From: Candidatus Thiodictyon syntrophicum
GTDB lineage: Bacteria > Pseudomonadota > Gammaproteobacteria > Chromatiales > Chromatiaceae
Assembly (NCBI RefSeq): GCF_002813775.1
Contig: NZ_CP020370.1
Coordinates: 3,993,501 to 4,057,500 of the forward strand
Length of the DNA: 64,000 nt
Direction of reading: 5' to 3'
The stretch's first letter is position 1. The number at the start of each line of letters is the position of its first letter. Below are positions 53,560 to 62,174 of the stretch, piece by piece. The position numbers were made by a program, and so were the translations under genes. The notes beneath the pieces are model-generated. The model saw only the letters and a list, made by a program, of their open reading frames with translations, was not told where the DNA came from and made no database searches.

Positions 53560-55095
53560 TCACGGGGAACTGGGTTCGAGGATGATCAGGGTCGCGTCGT
53601 CCCTGGGGGTGTCCCCGGCCGCCGCGTAGAAGGTCGCCATCAAGGCGTCGGCCAGGTCCGCAAGCGGCGCAGCGAGCCCCTGTTTGGCCGTTGCCAACAG
53701 GTCCAGTTCCAGGGCGTTGCGGCCCGGGGCCGTGAAGGCCCCCTCGAACAACCCATCGGTGAACAGCAAGAGCCGTTCCCCTGGCTTCAACGTGAGCGAG
53801 AGAGTGTCGTAAACCGGCTCTGACTGCAACCCCGGCAGGGCCCCGCCGATATCGAGTTGGTGGGCACCCAGCGCATCGAGGAGCAGCGGCGCCGGATGAC
53901 CGGCGCACGCGATCTCCACCCCGCCGCCGTGCGTAAGGCGAACTGCCACACAGGTCAGCAGGCTGTATTGGTTGAGTTTGTCGTCGAAGACACGCTGCGA
54001 AATGGCGCGGCACAGGCTCGCCGGCTCCCACGCATCCGGGCGCGAGTGCAGCAGGCCGCCGATATAGCCGGCATGGGCATGGGCAAAAAACTTGGCCGCC
54101 ACCCCGTGGCCCATCACGTCCACCAGAACCAGGGCGGCACAGTCGGGGCCCTGGGTGAAGGAGACGAAGTCCCCGCCCCCGGCCTCCGCCGCGACCGAGC
54201 GCACCACCGCCCGCCAAGACCCCAGCTCAGCGGGGAGTTTGGGCTTGAGCGCCTCGGTGATGGCCGCGTCGATACGATGCCCGAGCCGGGCGCGCAGGCT
54301 GCGGCTGCGAAACAGGGTGCGCTGGACGGCGGCGATCAACTGCCGCTTGCGCACCGGTTTCAGCAGGAAGTCGTCGATCCCCAGCAGATCGGCCTGTTCG
54401 CGCACCACCTCGTCCCGACTCTCGGTCATGAAGATGAAGGGCACCAATTCGGTGGCCGGGTCCTCGGCCAGGCGGCGGCGCAGTTCCAAGCCGTCGAGTT
54501 CCGGCATCCGGATGTCCGCCAGCACCAGGTCCGGCGGCGCGCGGCGCAGGCGCTCCACCGCCACCAGGGGTGCCGAGAAGGAGATGACCTGATAGGAGTC
54601 CGCGAGGTAGGCAGCGATCACCCGCAACTGCAACGGATCATCGTCGATCACCGCGACCACCACGCTGCTCTCCCCAAGCCCCAGACGCCACCGATTGAAC
54701 TCCCGGGCGGACTCACCCGGTTCGTAGCGCGCGTCGGGGAACATGGCGGCGACCAGGGCCAGACCGCGACCGTGGTCCTCGGCCAGGCAGTCCGCCCCGT
54801 CGATGGCCCCGGTCGTGAGGCGCGCGCGCCAGTCCAGCAGGGGAGCGCCGTTGTCGGCCAGTTCCAGACGCCAATCCCCGCGCTCGCGCGAGAGCAGCAC
54901 GCGGATCCAGCGCGGCGGCGGCGCACTATGCTGGACCAGGTTGGTGGCCAGCTCCGAGACGGCCACCAGGGTCTCGTTCTGGCGCGCCTCCGGCAGCCCG
55001 GTGCAACCCAACCCCAGGGCGACCTTGCGCCGCAGTTCACGCACGCCCTCCAGATTTGCGCGGACTTCAAAGGTTTGCAGGTTGGTACGGATCAT
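53560..55095 (-). CDS. HATPase-receiver-PP2C (SpoIIE-type) phosphatase
   Basis: A 511-residue protein with an unusual order: an N-terminal anti-sigma-type HATPase (about 1-140, SELATNLVQHSAPPP and GRGLALVAAMFPDA), a receiver (about 147-265, VVVAVIDDDPLQLRVIAAYL, phospho-Asp in LVLADIRMPELDG, Lys in FLLKPVRK) and a PP2C/SpoIIE phosphatase (about 300-511, EAGGGDFVSFTQGPDC, DVMGHGVAAKFF, LLLFTDGLFEG, DDATLIIL). Such proteins switch a partner protein by dephosphorylation. No STAS anti-anti-sigma partner is visible nearby. It overlaps the upstream gene by ATGA. Confidence 0.85.
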   Translation of the reverse strand: MIRTNLQTFEVRANLEGVRELRRKVALGLGCTGLPEARQNETLVAVSELATNLVQHSAPPPRWIRVLLSRERGDWRLELADNGAPLLDWRARLTTGAIDGADCLAEDHGRGLALVAAMFPDARYEPGESAREFNRWRLGLGESSVVVAVIDDDPLQLRVIAAYLADSYQVISFSAPLVAVERLRRAPPDLVLADIRMPELDGLELRRRLAEDPATELVPFIFMTESRDEVVREQADLLGIDDFLLKPVRKRQLIAAVQRTLFRSRSLRARLGHRIDAAITEALKPKLPAELGSWRAVVRSVAAEAGGGDFVSFTQGPDCAALVLVDVMGHGVAAKFFAHAHAGYIGGLLHSRPDAWEPASLCRAISQRVFDDKLNQYSLLTCVAVRLTHGGGVEIACAGHPAPLLLDALGAHQLDIGGALPGLQSEPVYDTLSLTLKPGERLLLFTDGLFEGAFTAPGRNALELDLLATAKQGLAAPLADLADALMATFYAAAGDTPRDDATLIILEPSSP

Positions 55096-55886
55096 GGGCG
55101 CGGCGTATCGGCGACCACCGACGAATACTCCGCGGCCAAGAGGGCGCAGGTCGCCGTCACCAGGCGCCTGACCTCCGGCAACAGGGCCGCAAGGCGTGCC
55201 GCGTCCCCGCCGCGGCCGCTGCGCTCCATCTCGTCGACCGCCTGGCGCAGGGCCATGGCGCCGAAGGTGCCGGCGCTGCCCTTGAGTGCATGCGCCTCGT
55301 CGGCGGCGCCGGCCGCATCGCCGGCGCCGACCCGCGCCTCCAGGAGGCCCAGTCGACGGGCGGTCTCCGTGAGAAAGGTGGAGAGGACCTCCGGCAAGAG
55401 TTCAGCCCCCAGGTCTTCCTCCAGTTGGGCCAGGGTGCGTCGGTTCAGCAGCGGCGCCGTCACCCCGGGGCGCGCATCCAGGCCCCAAGTGGGGTCGTCG
55501 GCCGCCTCGACCCAATGGGCCACGGCCTCCAACAGCGTCTCCTGCTCACCCGACCTGGTCAGAAAACCGTCCATGCCGACGGCGCGGCAGCGCTCCCGGT
55601 CAGTCTCGCCCAGGGCCCCGGTCAGCACCAGGATCGGCACGTCGCCCCGCGGGTAGGGCAGTCGGCGGATGCACCGGGCGGCCTCGATCACCCCATCGAG
55701 GTCCGCCGCCTCCAGGGCCATCAGGATCAGTGCATAGGGGTGCTGCGCCGCGGCCGCGCACGCCTCCAGGCCGTCCAGCGCATCCACGACGTATCCCGCC
55801 TGGGCGAGAATCGCGGCGTCCGGCAGCCCGCCGGTGCGGCGGTCCTCGATCAGCAGGATGCGCCGGCGCGCGTCCGAAGGGTTCAT
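55092..55886 (-). CDS. degenerate receiver fused to an Hpt domain
   Basis: A 264-residue protein. The first 125 residues look like a receiver (RRILLIEDRRTGG, ILMALEAADLDGVIEAARCI, VPILVLTGA, VGMDGFLTR), but where the phospho-acceptor Asp should be the sequence reads ILMAL, so it cannot be phosphorylated there; the final Lys is also absent. The C-terminal domain (about 145-255) is an Hpt module with the phospho-His in ADEAHALKGSAGTFGA. It may accept phosphate from an unlinked kinase. It overlaps the PP2C gene by ATGA. Confidence 0.75.
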   Translation of the reverse strand: MNPSDARRRILLIEDRRTGGLPDAAILAQAGYVVDALDGLEACAAAAQHPYALILMALEAADLDGVIEAARCIRRLPYPRGDVPILVLTGALGETDRERCRAVGMDGFLTRSGEQETLLEAVAHWVEAADDPTWGLDARPGVTAPLLNRRTLAQLEEDLGAELLPEVLSTFLTETARRLGLLEARVGAGDAAGAADEAHALKGSAGTFGAMALRQAVDEMERSGRGGDAARLAALLPEVRRLVTATCALLAAEYSSVVADTPRP

Positions 55887-55939
55887 TCGTCAGGCCCTGT
55901 AGTCAGGCCCCGGATGCGGCCCGGAGTGCCGATGGCACC

Positions 55940-56665
55940 TCAGGTCTCCAGGTTCAGGAGTTGGGAGTCGCGGATACGGCGACGCAATTTTTCGGTGCGA
56001 CCGGGGAAGTACCGATCGAAGCGCTGGGTCTCGCGCCGCAGTTCCTCCGCCAGTGACGGATTGTGAAAATCATTGAGCACGGTTCCCACCAGGGTGACCT
56101 CCGCGGACTTGAGCCGGTCGAGCGCGGCCCGCACGGCCGAGGCGGGCGTGACGCCGGCCAGTACCACCAGGATGGTCCCCTCGCAACCGTGTGCGATCCG
56201 CTCCGCCGGAATATTCCCCATGTTACCGCCATTGAGCGGTGTCGTATCGAAAATGACAACCTCGTATCGCTCGAGCCAGGCGTCGAGATAGTCTTTGAAG
56301 TGGTCCGCGTTGCGCAGCAGGATCGGCAGCGCACGGTTGGTGGGCACCGGCATGACGGTGAGTCCGTCGGCCAGTTCCACCCGCGGCAGGTCCCCCGGCC
56401 CGTGGGGGCCCTCCGGCGCCGCCGGGGTGAAGCTCAGGCCGAAGCGCCGATGCAGCGCGGGCCGATGCAGATTCAGATCCACCACCAGGGTGGAGCGCCG
56501 GGAGTGGCGGTTGCGCTTGGCCAGGGCGACGACCAGCGTGGTGACGCCCTCCTCTTGATCCGCCGACGTCACGACCAGCGACCGCAACCCGGCACCGATG
56601 GTGCGGGAGTAGATGCGATCGAGTTCGACGTAGTCTTCTGGAAATTCGACAAATTCGGCAGTCAT
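55940..56665 (-). CDS. BY-kinase-like (CpsD/CapB-type) ATPase with a degenerate P-loop
   Basis: A 241-residue protein resembling the cytosolic tyrosine autokinase of polysaccharide export systems: VVTSADQEEGVTTLVVALAK, then VVDLNLHRPALHRRFGL (Walker A'), EVVIFDTTPLNGGN (Walker B), GTILVVLAGVTPASAVR. The usual Walker A GKS/T is EGVTT, with Val in place of the Lys. No Tyr-rich tail is present. ATP binding may be weak or the protein may be structural. It lies between the export protein and the receiver-Hpt gene. Confidence 0.75.
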   Translation of the reverse strand: MTAEFVEFPEDYVELDRIYSRTIGAGLRSLVVTSADQEEGVTTLVVALAKRNRHSRRSTLVVDLNLHRPALHRRFGLSFTPAAPEGPHGPGDLPRVELADGLTVMPVPTNRALPILLRNADHFKDYLDAWLERYEVVIFDTTPLNGGNMGNIPAERIAHGCEGTILVVLAGVTPASAVRAALDRLKSAEVTLVGTVLNDFHNPSLAEELRRETQRFDRYFPGRTEKLRRRIRDSQLLNLET

Positions 56666-56707
56666 GACGGTTCCCGGTACGGGCGGCCGGTGCGCGTGGT
56701 ACGATGG

Positions 56708-58957
56708 TCATTCGCCCTGCCCTAAGGCATCGAGCAGGCTGTAGAGTGAGATTACGCGAATCACGTCGGTAATTCCTTGACGCACTTCCGCCAATGTACT
56801 CTGGGTCTTGTCGGGAACATACACGGTATCGCCGGCACGCACCACCGGCAGCAGGGAGAAATCCGGCTTGCGCACAAATTTTTCCAGGTTGAAGACCCGC
56901 GCCTGGTCTTTGCAACAGGATAGATTCACCACCGTGACCCGCTCGGTCCAGGCGTTGGTGGTGGGGCCGCCGGCCTGGGCCAGCAGGTCCAGGAGGGTCA
57001 GGGAATCGTCAAAGCGGTAGCGCCCGGGCTTGCCCACGGCCCCCAGGACCCGCACCGTCGCCTCCTTGGTTTCCTGCCGCCAGTCCGGGGTGCGGTCGGG
57101 AAAAAAGATGGTATCCCCGGCCCTGATCTTCGGCAGCAGGGAGTCGTCACCCGTCTCGAAATAGCGCGCCAGGTTAAGGGTTGTGACCTGCACCCGCTTA
57201 CCGTTGCGGTGATTGACCCGGATGTTGTAGAGGTCGGCACTCGCACTCGGGCCATTGGCCGCGCCCAGCAGGTCCAGGAACCCCATGCTGTCGTTGAAGG
57301 CATAACGCCCCGGGGCATTGACCTGTCCCATGATGTAGATGCTGTCCTTGGCGGGCTGAAGCAGCCACTGCGCCTTGTTGTCGCGCGGATCATCGGGCAG
57401 CGCGGGCACCACGATGGTGCTCCCGGCGACGATCTTGGGCAAATCCTTGGTGTCTCCGCCCTTCAACAGGAAGCCCTCCAGGTCGAAGGTCAGGACCCGG
57501 CTGCGGCCGGCGGCATCGGTGCTCACCACCCGCAGATGGGCGGTATCCCCCTTCATCGTCGGGCCGCCCACATGGGAGAGGAGGTCAAGCAGGTTCATCT
57601 CGTCCGACCACTCGTAGCGGCCGGGCCGCACCACCTCGCCGATGATGCGCACGGCGCGGCTGGGCGTGATCTTGAGCCAGGACTTCTCGTTCTGGTCCGT
57701 CTTCTCCGGGACGAAGATGGCGTCACCCGAATTCATCTTGGGCGGCCGCGTCTTGCTCAACCCCTCGGTGAAGGCGTGCAGATCGAAGCGTTCCACGCTC
57801 CCGTCGGCACGCAGGATGGTGATATTTTTCGTCTCCGCATACCGGGTGGGACCGCCGGCGTTGGCCAGGATGTCCATGAAGGTCGCCTTGTCGCTGTTCT
57901 CGAAGGCGCCATTGCGACTGACCTCGCCCATGACATAGACGGTGTTGCGTCCGACCTTGATCTCCTCCTGCTGGCGCGGCACAAAGACGGTCGCTCCGGG
58001 CTGGAGTGCCAGCAGAAGTGACTTGTCGCCGCGGTCGAGGTATTCGGAGAGATTGAACTTCTGGGGTGCTCCGTCGGAAATCAGCCGGATCTGATCCACG
58101 GCAGCAAACTGGGTGACGCCCTGGGCGCGCATCAGGGCGTCCACGATGGTCATCGCGGGCTTGAATGAAAACATACCCGGTGAGCGGACCTCCCCGAACA
58201 CCTTGACGCCGGCCGTCTCGTCCGCCGCATCGCCGGTCTTCTCCAGCTTGGTGTCGCTGAACGAGCCCTGGACATTGCCCACGAAGGGCGAGGCCGGCAC
58301 AAAGAGCTCGTCCAGGGACTTGAGCCTGGGCATCAGCGCCGGGTCGCCGGTATCGAGATAGCGCTTGTAGTCGAAGGTAATGACCTCGCCCTGGCGGCGC
58401 ACCTGCATCCGGTCGAGTTGGGCGCCGGCGCGCAGGCCCCCGGCCGCCTCCAGGGCGGCCTGCACCCCGGCATCCGCCGGCAGGGTGACCTGCCCCGGTT
58501 TGGTAACGAAACCCAGGACCTTGACCAGGACCGTCGGCTCCTCGCGCGTGACGGAGAGCCGCGAGAGGTCGCGCAGGACCTGGGCCAGGGCGAGCCGAAT
58601 GCGCTGCTGCGCCTCCTCCAGGCGATAGCCCTCGACCTTGAGATAACCGACCTCCGGCAGGCGGATGCGGCCCTGACGATCCACCGGAAATTCCGCATTG
58701 AGGGTGTCCTCGCCGGGCAGATCGATGCGCAGGACGTCCCCGACGGTCAACACCTCATCCGCGTCGTCGGCCGCGTCGCCCGGGGCCTCGGTCCCGTCGC
58801 CCGGGGCCTGCGCCGCGTCGCCCGGGGCGGCGGCCGTCGCCGCGGCGCTGACCGCAACCGGCGGTGCCGGGTCGGCGGCGCCCACCACGGCGGCGACGGC
58901 CAGCCACCAGAGCGCCAGGAACAGCCGAACGCACAAGGCAGGCCAGGTCCGGATCAT
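56708..58957 (-). CDS. polysaccharide export protein with multiple SLBB domains (Wza-like)
   Basis: A 749-residue exported protein. Signal peptide from ATG at 58957 (ALCVRLFLALWWLAVAAVVG). A short degenerate repeat (APGDGTEAPGDAADDADE) precedes the polysaccharide export (Poly_export) domain with LTVGDVLRIDLPGEDTLNAE (about residue 80-110). About six SLBB beta-grasp units follow, with recurring VRIIGEVVRPGRYEWSDEMN, VYVMGEVSRNGAFENSDK and VRVLGAVGKPGRYRFDDSLT. It should form the periplasmic part of an exopolysaccharide channel. Start chosen to place the signal peptide at the N-terminus; 40 upstream in-frame codons are unlikely. Confidence 0.87.
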   Translation of the reverse strand: MIRTWPALCVRLFLALWWLAVAAVVGAADPAPPVAVSAAATAAAPGDAAQAPGDGTEAPGDAADDADEVLTVGDVLRIDLPGEDTLNAEFPVDRQGRIRLPEVGYLKVEGYRLEEAQQRIRLALAQVLRDLSRLSVTREEPTVLVKVLGFVTKPGQVTLPADAGVQAALEAAGGLRAGAQLDRMQVRRQGEVITFDYKRYLDTGDPALMPRLKSLDELFVPASPFVGNVQGSFSDTKLEKTGDAADETAGVKVFGEVRSPGMFSFKPAMTIVDALMRAQGVTQFAAVDQIRLISDGAPQKFNLSEYLDRGDKSLLLALQPGATVFVPRQQEEIKVGRNTVYVMGEVSRNGAFENSDKATFMDILANAGGPTRYAETKNITILRADGSVERFDLHAFTEGLSKTRPPKMNSGDAIFVPEKTDQNEKSWLKITPSRAVRIIGEVVRPGRYEWSDEMNLLDLLSHVGGPTMKGDTAHLRVVSTDAAGRSRVLTFDLEGFLLKGGDTKDLPKIVAGSTIVVPALPDDPRDNKAQWLLQPAKDSIYIMGQVNAPGRYAFNDSMGFLDLLGAANGPSASADLYNIRVNHRNGKRVQVTTLNLARYFETGDDSLLPKIRAGDTIFFPDRTPDWRQETKEATVRVLGAVGKPGRYRFDDSLTLLDLLAQAGGPTTNAWTERVTVVNLSCCKDQARVFNLEKFVRKPDFSLLPVVRAGDTVYVPDKTQSTLAEVRQGITDVIRVISLYSLLDALGQGE

Positions 58958-59234
58958 GATCGCGAATGGATGACCGTGACCGTGCCCCGCTAGGAGCCGG
59001 TCGGACTTTCGGTGCGACACCCTTGAATTGGTCGCAAAGTAATCGATTTCTGTGATCCTGCGCAACATTTCGGGCACCTATGCAGAGCGAACTGCTGAGA
59101 AACAGATCGTGGTCTACTCCCTATCTTAGAGTAGTCATGGAGTTACGTCGTGCGTCTTGTCTGGCCAAAGGTACAGAGGCAAGAAGCAAGACCTGACTCC
59201 TACCATTCGGATTCCGCTCCAGCGATTATGTTCT

Positions 59235-59657
59235 CTATTGCCGCCTGGTTTCCCGGCGGTGCCACGCTATCTCTGCCATACGACTATTCGTTCCCGGCTC
59301 CTCGCAGAACCGGACTTGAGCCGATCCCGCTGCTATCAGGCTGGCGTTGGCATGTCCAATAATTGTAACGTCCACAATAGCGCGATAACTCGTCAGCGCG
59401 CTATTCATCTCAGCTACACTTGTTTCACCCACTCTAGCAATACCAAGCCTCTCGTATTTGCCGCCGAAATTGGATTGCGCTTGCTCCATCGCATAGTGAG
59501 CCGCGTTCTCCCAACAATTGGGAGCTTCCCTTGCCGAATAGAAGATGTGCCTTTCACGATTCTGTTCTTGCGTTTTGCCTAGCCAACGGAACAGAGGCGA
59601 AGCGCAAGAATTGTTCCCGCCCCTGCTCTCAGACCAAAAGCTGCCGAAGTCGAGCAC
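59235..59657 (-). pseudogene. unrecognised low-GC protein, probably a decayed fragment
   Basis: A 140-residue frame from GTG 59657 of much lower GC than the chromosome average. The first part is full of polar residues (FGSFWSESRGGNNSCASPLF); the middle (HYAMEQAQSNFGGKYERLGI, IVDVTIIGHANASLIAAGS) looks like the start of a structured domain. The last 30 residues are Arg/Trp-rich and unlike the rest, as after a frameshift. The stop of the previous small gene overlaps this start by one base. It may come from a larger toxin- or peptidase-like protein; this is a guess. Confidence 0.35.
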
Positions 59658-59893
59658 TATGGCATCGTATAAGAATCAAGCACTTCGATCTTGACGAGCC
59701 TTCGTGCCTCATCCAGGAAAATATAGACGGAAATAGCTTGATACGCGCCACAATGCGCTTCATCACGTATGGTGGTGTTGTAGCGCTTCAGGAAATCAGT
59801 GTATCTCCAACCGAAGCCAATATTGCCCAGCACTGTTTCGATTTCTCGCTGAGTATCCCCGACCTTGAGACTGCTATTGAGCATCGTTCTCAA
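59657..59893 (-). CDS. small lipoprotein-like hypothetical protein, N-terminus uncertain
   Basis: A 78-residue frame from TTG at 59893 with MLNSSLKVGDTQREIETVLG, YNTTIRDEAHCGAYQAISVY and FLDEARRLVKIEVLDSY. Upstream in the same frame lies LHLLQGCGGGCLKTND, like a lipobox, after a stop; a possible signal-peptide start in another frame (MISAKAIVAAV, ending at 59945) suggests a frameshift. The layout recalls small outer-membrane BamE-like or similar lipoproteins. Low GC. Confidence 0.4.
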   Translation of the reverse strand: MRTMLNSSLKVGDTQREIETVLGNIGFGWRYTDFLKRYNTTIRDEAHCGAYQAISVYIFLDEARRLVKIEVLDSYTMP

Positions 59894-60456
59894 GTCATTT
59901 GTCTTCAGGCAGCCGCCGCCGCAACCCTGAAGCAGATGCAGAGATTAGACTGCTGCGACTATCGCCTTGGCGGAGATCATCACCAAGTCTGACATCCGTT
60001 TCCCGCCGAAGTGGATACTCGATTCGATCATAATTTCAACGATGGCGATGGTATTATACGACAACTGACAAGAAGGCAGCCGATAATCTCCGCCAGGTGC
60101 CGTAACTATCGGCTCCGGACGACGACCGGTCAAGATTTCCACGAAGGTAGTTGCGCAATTCTTGCCGGTCGGGTTACGCTTCCCTAACCTGAACACGCTG
60201 CCCCCTGCCGCCTCAGGAGAATGAACCGTGGTCGGGGAGTAAGCCGGGTCCTTGCCGACGTTTAGGCAGACGATACTGGGCTCGCGGCTCACGATTATCC
60301 AGGCGGGGCTTCCACCCGCTAGAACCCGCGGCCTTGCCAGGCCGCACTGTCCCCGATTTCCTGTGTCCCCGAATTTCCTGCCGATTTCCTGCCCGATTTC
60401 CTGCAGCTGAGGGAAAAACACTGCATCCACAATGGCTGTGCCGTGGTATATTTATT
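59894..60456. other. low-GC, decayed region without a supported gene
   Basis: A 161-codon minus frame (59945-60430) crosses this segment but shows no family features apart from a possible signal-peptide start. 60355-60410 has four copies of GATTTCCTG or near copies in tandem. Composition and short broken frames indicate foreign, degraded DNA. Confidence 0.4.
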
Positions 60457-60669
60457 CTATGGGGTTCGTAGACGTCTACATATCGGCATGCCAGCTATTA
60501 GACCAAAGGTTATAGCAACAGAAACGCTTGCAAATGCAACTGCGAGGCCGTTTGCGACAACGACACCTAGCGGCTCGTGCTGATCGCGCACCGGATGAGA
60601 AATGACGAATATTACTCCACCCAATAGTCCCGCTATGGCCGAAAAGAACGCCCCGTAACGAATAAGCGT
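60457..60669 (-). pseudogene. C-terminal part of a membrane protein gene split by the IS91-like element
   Basis: From the in-frame stop upstream of 60669 to a TAG at 60457 the minus strand reads LIRYGAFFSAIAGLLGGVIF, then VISHPVRDQHEPLGVVVANG and a second hydrophobic helix ending in RRLRTP. There is no start codon at its upstream end. It lies collinear with, and beyond, the fragment at 63182-63433, on the other side of the IS91-like element. Confidence 0.5.
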
Positions 60670-60738
60670 TTATCCGTCGTGCGCGCCCAACTGACCCCGA
60701 GTCGGAGCGCGACGCCGCGCGCGCACGACGGATAAACG
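60667..60738. repeat. 20-bp perfect hairpin next to the IS91-like element
   Basis: CGTTTATCCGTCGTGCGCGC at 60667-60686 and its exact complement at 60719-60738, loop 32 bases. It touches the left terminal repeat of the IS91-like element. It could be the element's terminal hairpin (oriIS or terIS) or an integron attC-like site; the neighbouring GTTGGAC fits a GTTRRRY core. Confidence 0.75.
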
Positions 60739-61016
60739 TTTGTTGGACTAATCCGCTCCTGGCACGACGCCTGCTGCGGCCGCGGTCCTCTTTAAGAGAG
60801 GGAATTGTATCCCTGAGGCCGGGGCGCCGGTCGGTCCCGGACCACGTTGCAGCACCCGGATGCCGCTCGGTGCGGCACCAAGCGGGCCTCCGCAGGGCTC
60901 CGCGGGGCTGGACAACGGGCTATTGAGGACGAAGTGTAGCCCATTTCCCGGATGTTGGGCGAGCGCGAACGCAGGCCGCGGGCGGCCTGTCCCGGACGGC
61001 CGGCGGGCGCTGAGGC

Positions 61017-62174
61017 TTAGCAGGTGGCGGGCATCAGCGAAACCCCCTGACCACGCCGTAGCGGGGCCAGGTGCGCGGTGACGTGCAAGCGCCCAGTGCG
61101 GCACTTGGGACAGGGATAGCCGTCAAAGGGCGCCGTCGCCGCCGGTGCCGTGGCGGGTTCCGGCGTCGGCGGCGGGGCCGCCAGCGCCGCACGGATCAGC
61201 GCCAGACAGCGCGCCCGGCAGCGGTTGGCCAGGAAACCGAAATGACGAACGCGCATGAACCCTTTGGGTAAGACGTGCAGCAGGAAGCGCCGGATCAGTT
61301 CCTCGCCGGTCAGGGTCATGACCTTGTTGCGACTGCCGTCGCGGTAGTCCTTGTAGCGGACGTCCACCGTGTCGTCCTCTTCATCGAAGGCCAGCAGCCG
61401 CCGGTCCGACAGGGCGATGCGATGGCTGTAGCGGCCCAAGTACTCGATCACGGTGTCGGTGCGCGCCAGACAAGGCTTGGAATAGACCACCCACTCGGGC
61501 TGCATCAGGGCGTTGAGGACGCGGTCAACCTCCGCGGCCGTGAGGCGCGACAGTCGCCCGTCTTTGAAGGCCCGGCGCAACCGGCTGACCAAACCGCCGC
61601 GGAAGTGCCGCGACAGCGCCCGCACCGGGAACAGATAGGTACTCTTGGCCGGATGCCAGGTCCCGTCGGCGCCAAAGGCCCCGCCCGGCACCAGACAGTG
61701 CAGGTGGACATGGCGTACCAGCGTCTGCCCCCAGGTGTGCAGCATCGCCGTCATCCCCAACTGCCCGTCCAGGCGCTTGGGGTCCTCAGCGAAGGCGGAC
61801 AGGGTCGCCCACACCGTCTCGAACAGCAAGGCGTAGATCACCTCGGGGTGGACCTCGACCCAGCCGTTGAGGGTGTCGGGTAGCGTGAAGACCAGATGGT
61901 GATAGGTCACCGGCAGCACCGCCGCACGCTGGCGTTCGACCCATTCCTCGGAGGCCCGGCGTTGGCAGCGCGGGCAATGGCGATCACGGCAGGCGTGATA
62001 GAGGAAGGGGCAATCCCCACACTGGTCGCATTCCAGGGCGAAGCCGCCCAGCGCGGCGGTACGACAGTCCAGGATGTGATGACAGACCTGCCATTGGTGC
62101 GGGCTCAACGGGTGATGTTCGGCATAACCGGACAGGCACGCCGCCATGACCGCTTGCAGGGAGGTATTAGCCAT
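61017..62174 (-). CDS. IS91-family transposase
   Basis: A 385-residue rolling-circle (Y1/HUH-type) transposase: N-terminal zinc-binding region (CDQCGDCPFLYHACRDRHCP then CQRR), the HUH-like HVHLHCLVPGGAFG (about residue 150), and the catalytic Tyr region VIEYLGRYSHRIALSDRR, followed by VRYKDYRDG. A C-terminal CPKCRTGRL zinc pair is present. Start ATG at 62174, overlapping the recombinase stop by 8 bases. The gene looks intact. Confidence 0.88.
   Translation of the reverse strand: MANTSLQAVMAACLSGYAEHHPLSPHQWQVCHHILDCRTAALGGFALECDQCGDCPFLYHACRDRHCPRCQRRASEEWVERQRAAVLPVTYHHLVFTLPDTLNGWVEVHPEVIYALLFETVWATLSAFAEDPKRLDGQLGMTAMLHTWGQTLVRHVHLHCLVPGGAFGADGTWHPAKSTYLFPVRALSRHFRGGLVSRLRRAFKDGRLSRLTAAEVDRVLNALMQPEWVVYSKPCLARTDTVIEYLGRYSHRIALSDRRLLAFDEEDDTVDVRYKDYRDGSRNKVMTLTGEELIRRFLLHVLPKGFMRVRHFGFLANRCRARCLALIRAALAAPPPTPEPATAPAATAPFDGYPCPKCRTGRLHVTAHLAPLRRGQGVSLMPATC

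Noticed and set aside
60653-60748. Integron attC site
   Set aside because: Core-like GTTGGAC is present on one side but the opposing core (CCGTAAC) does not fit RYYYAAC, and no integron integrase is seen.
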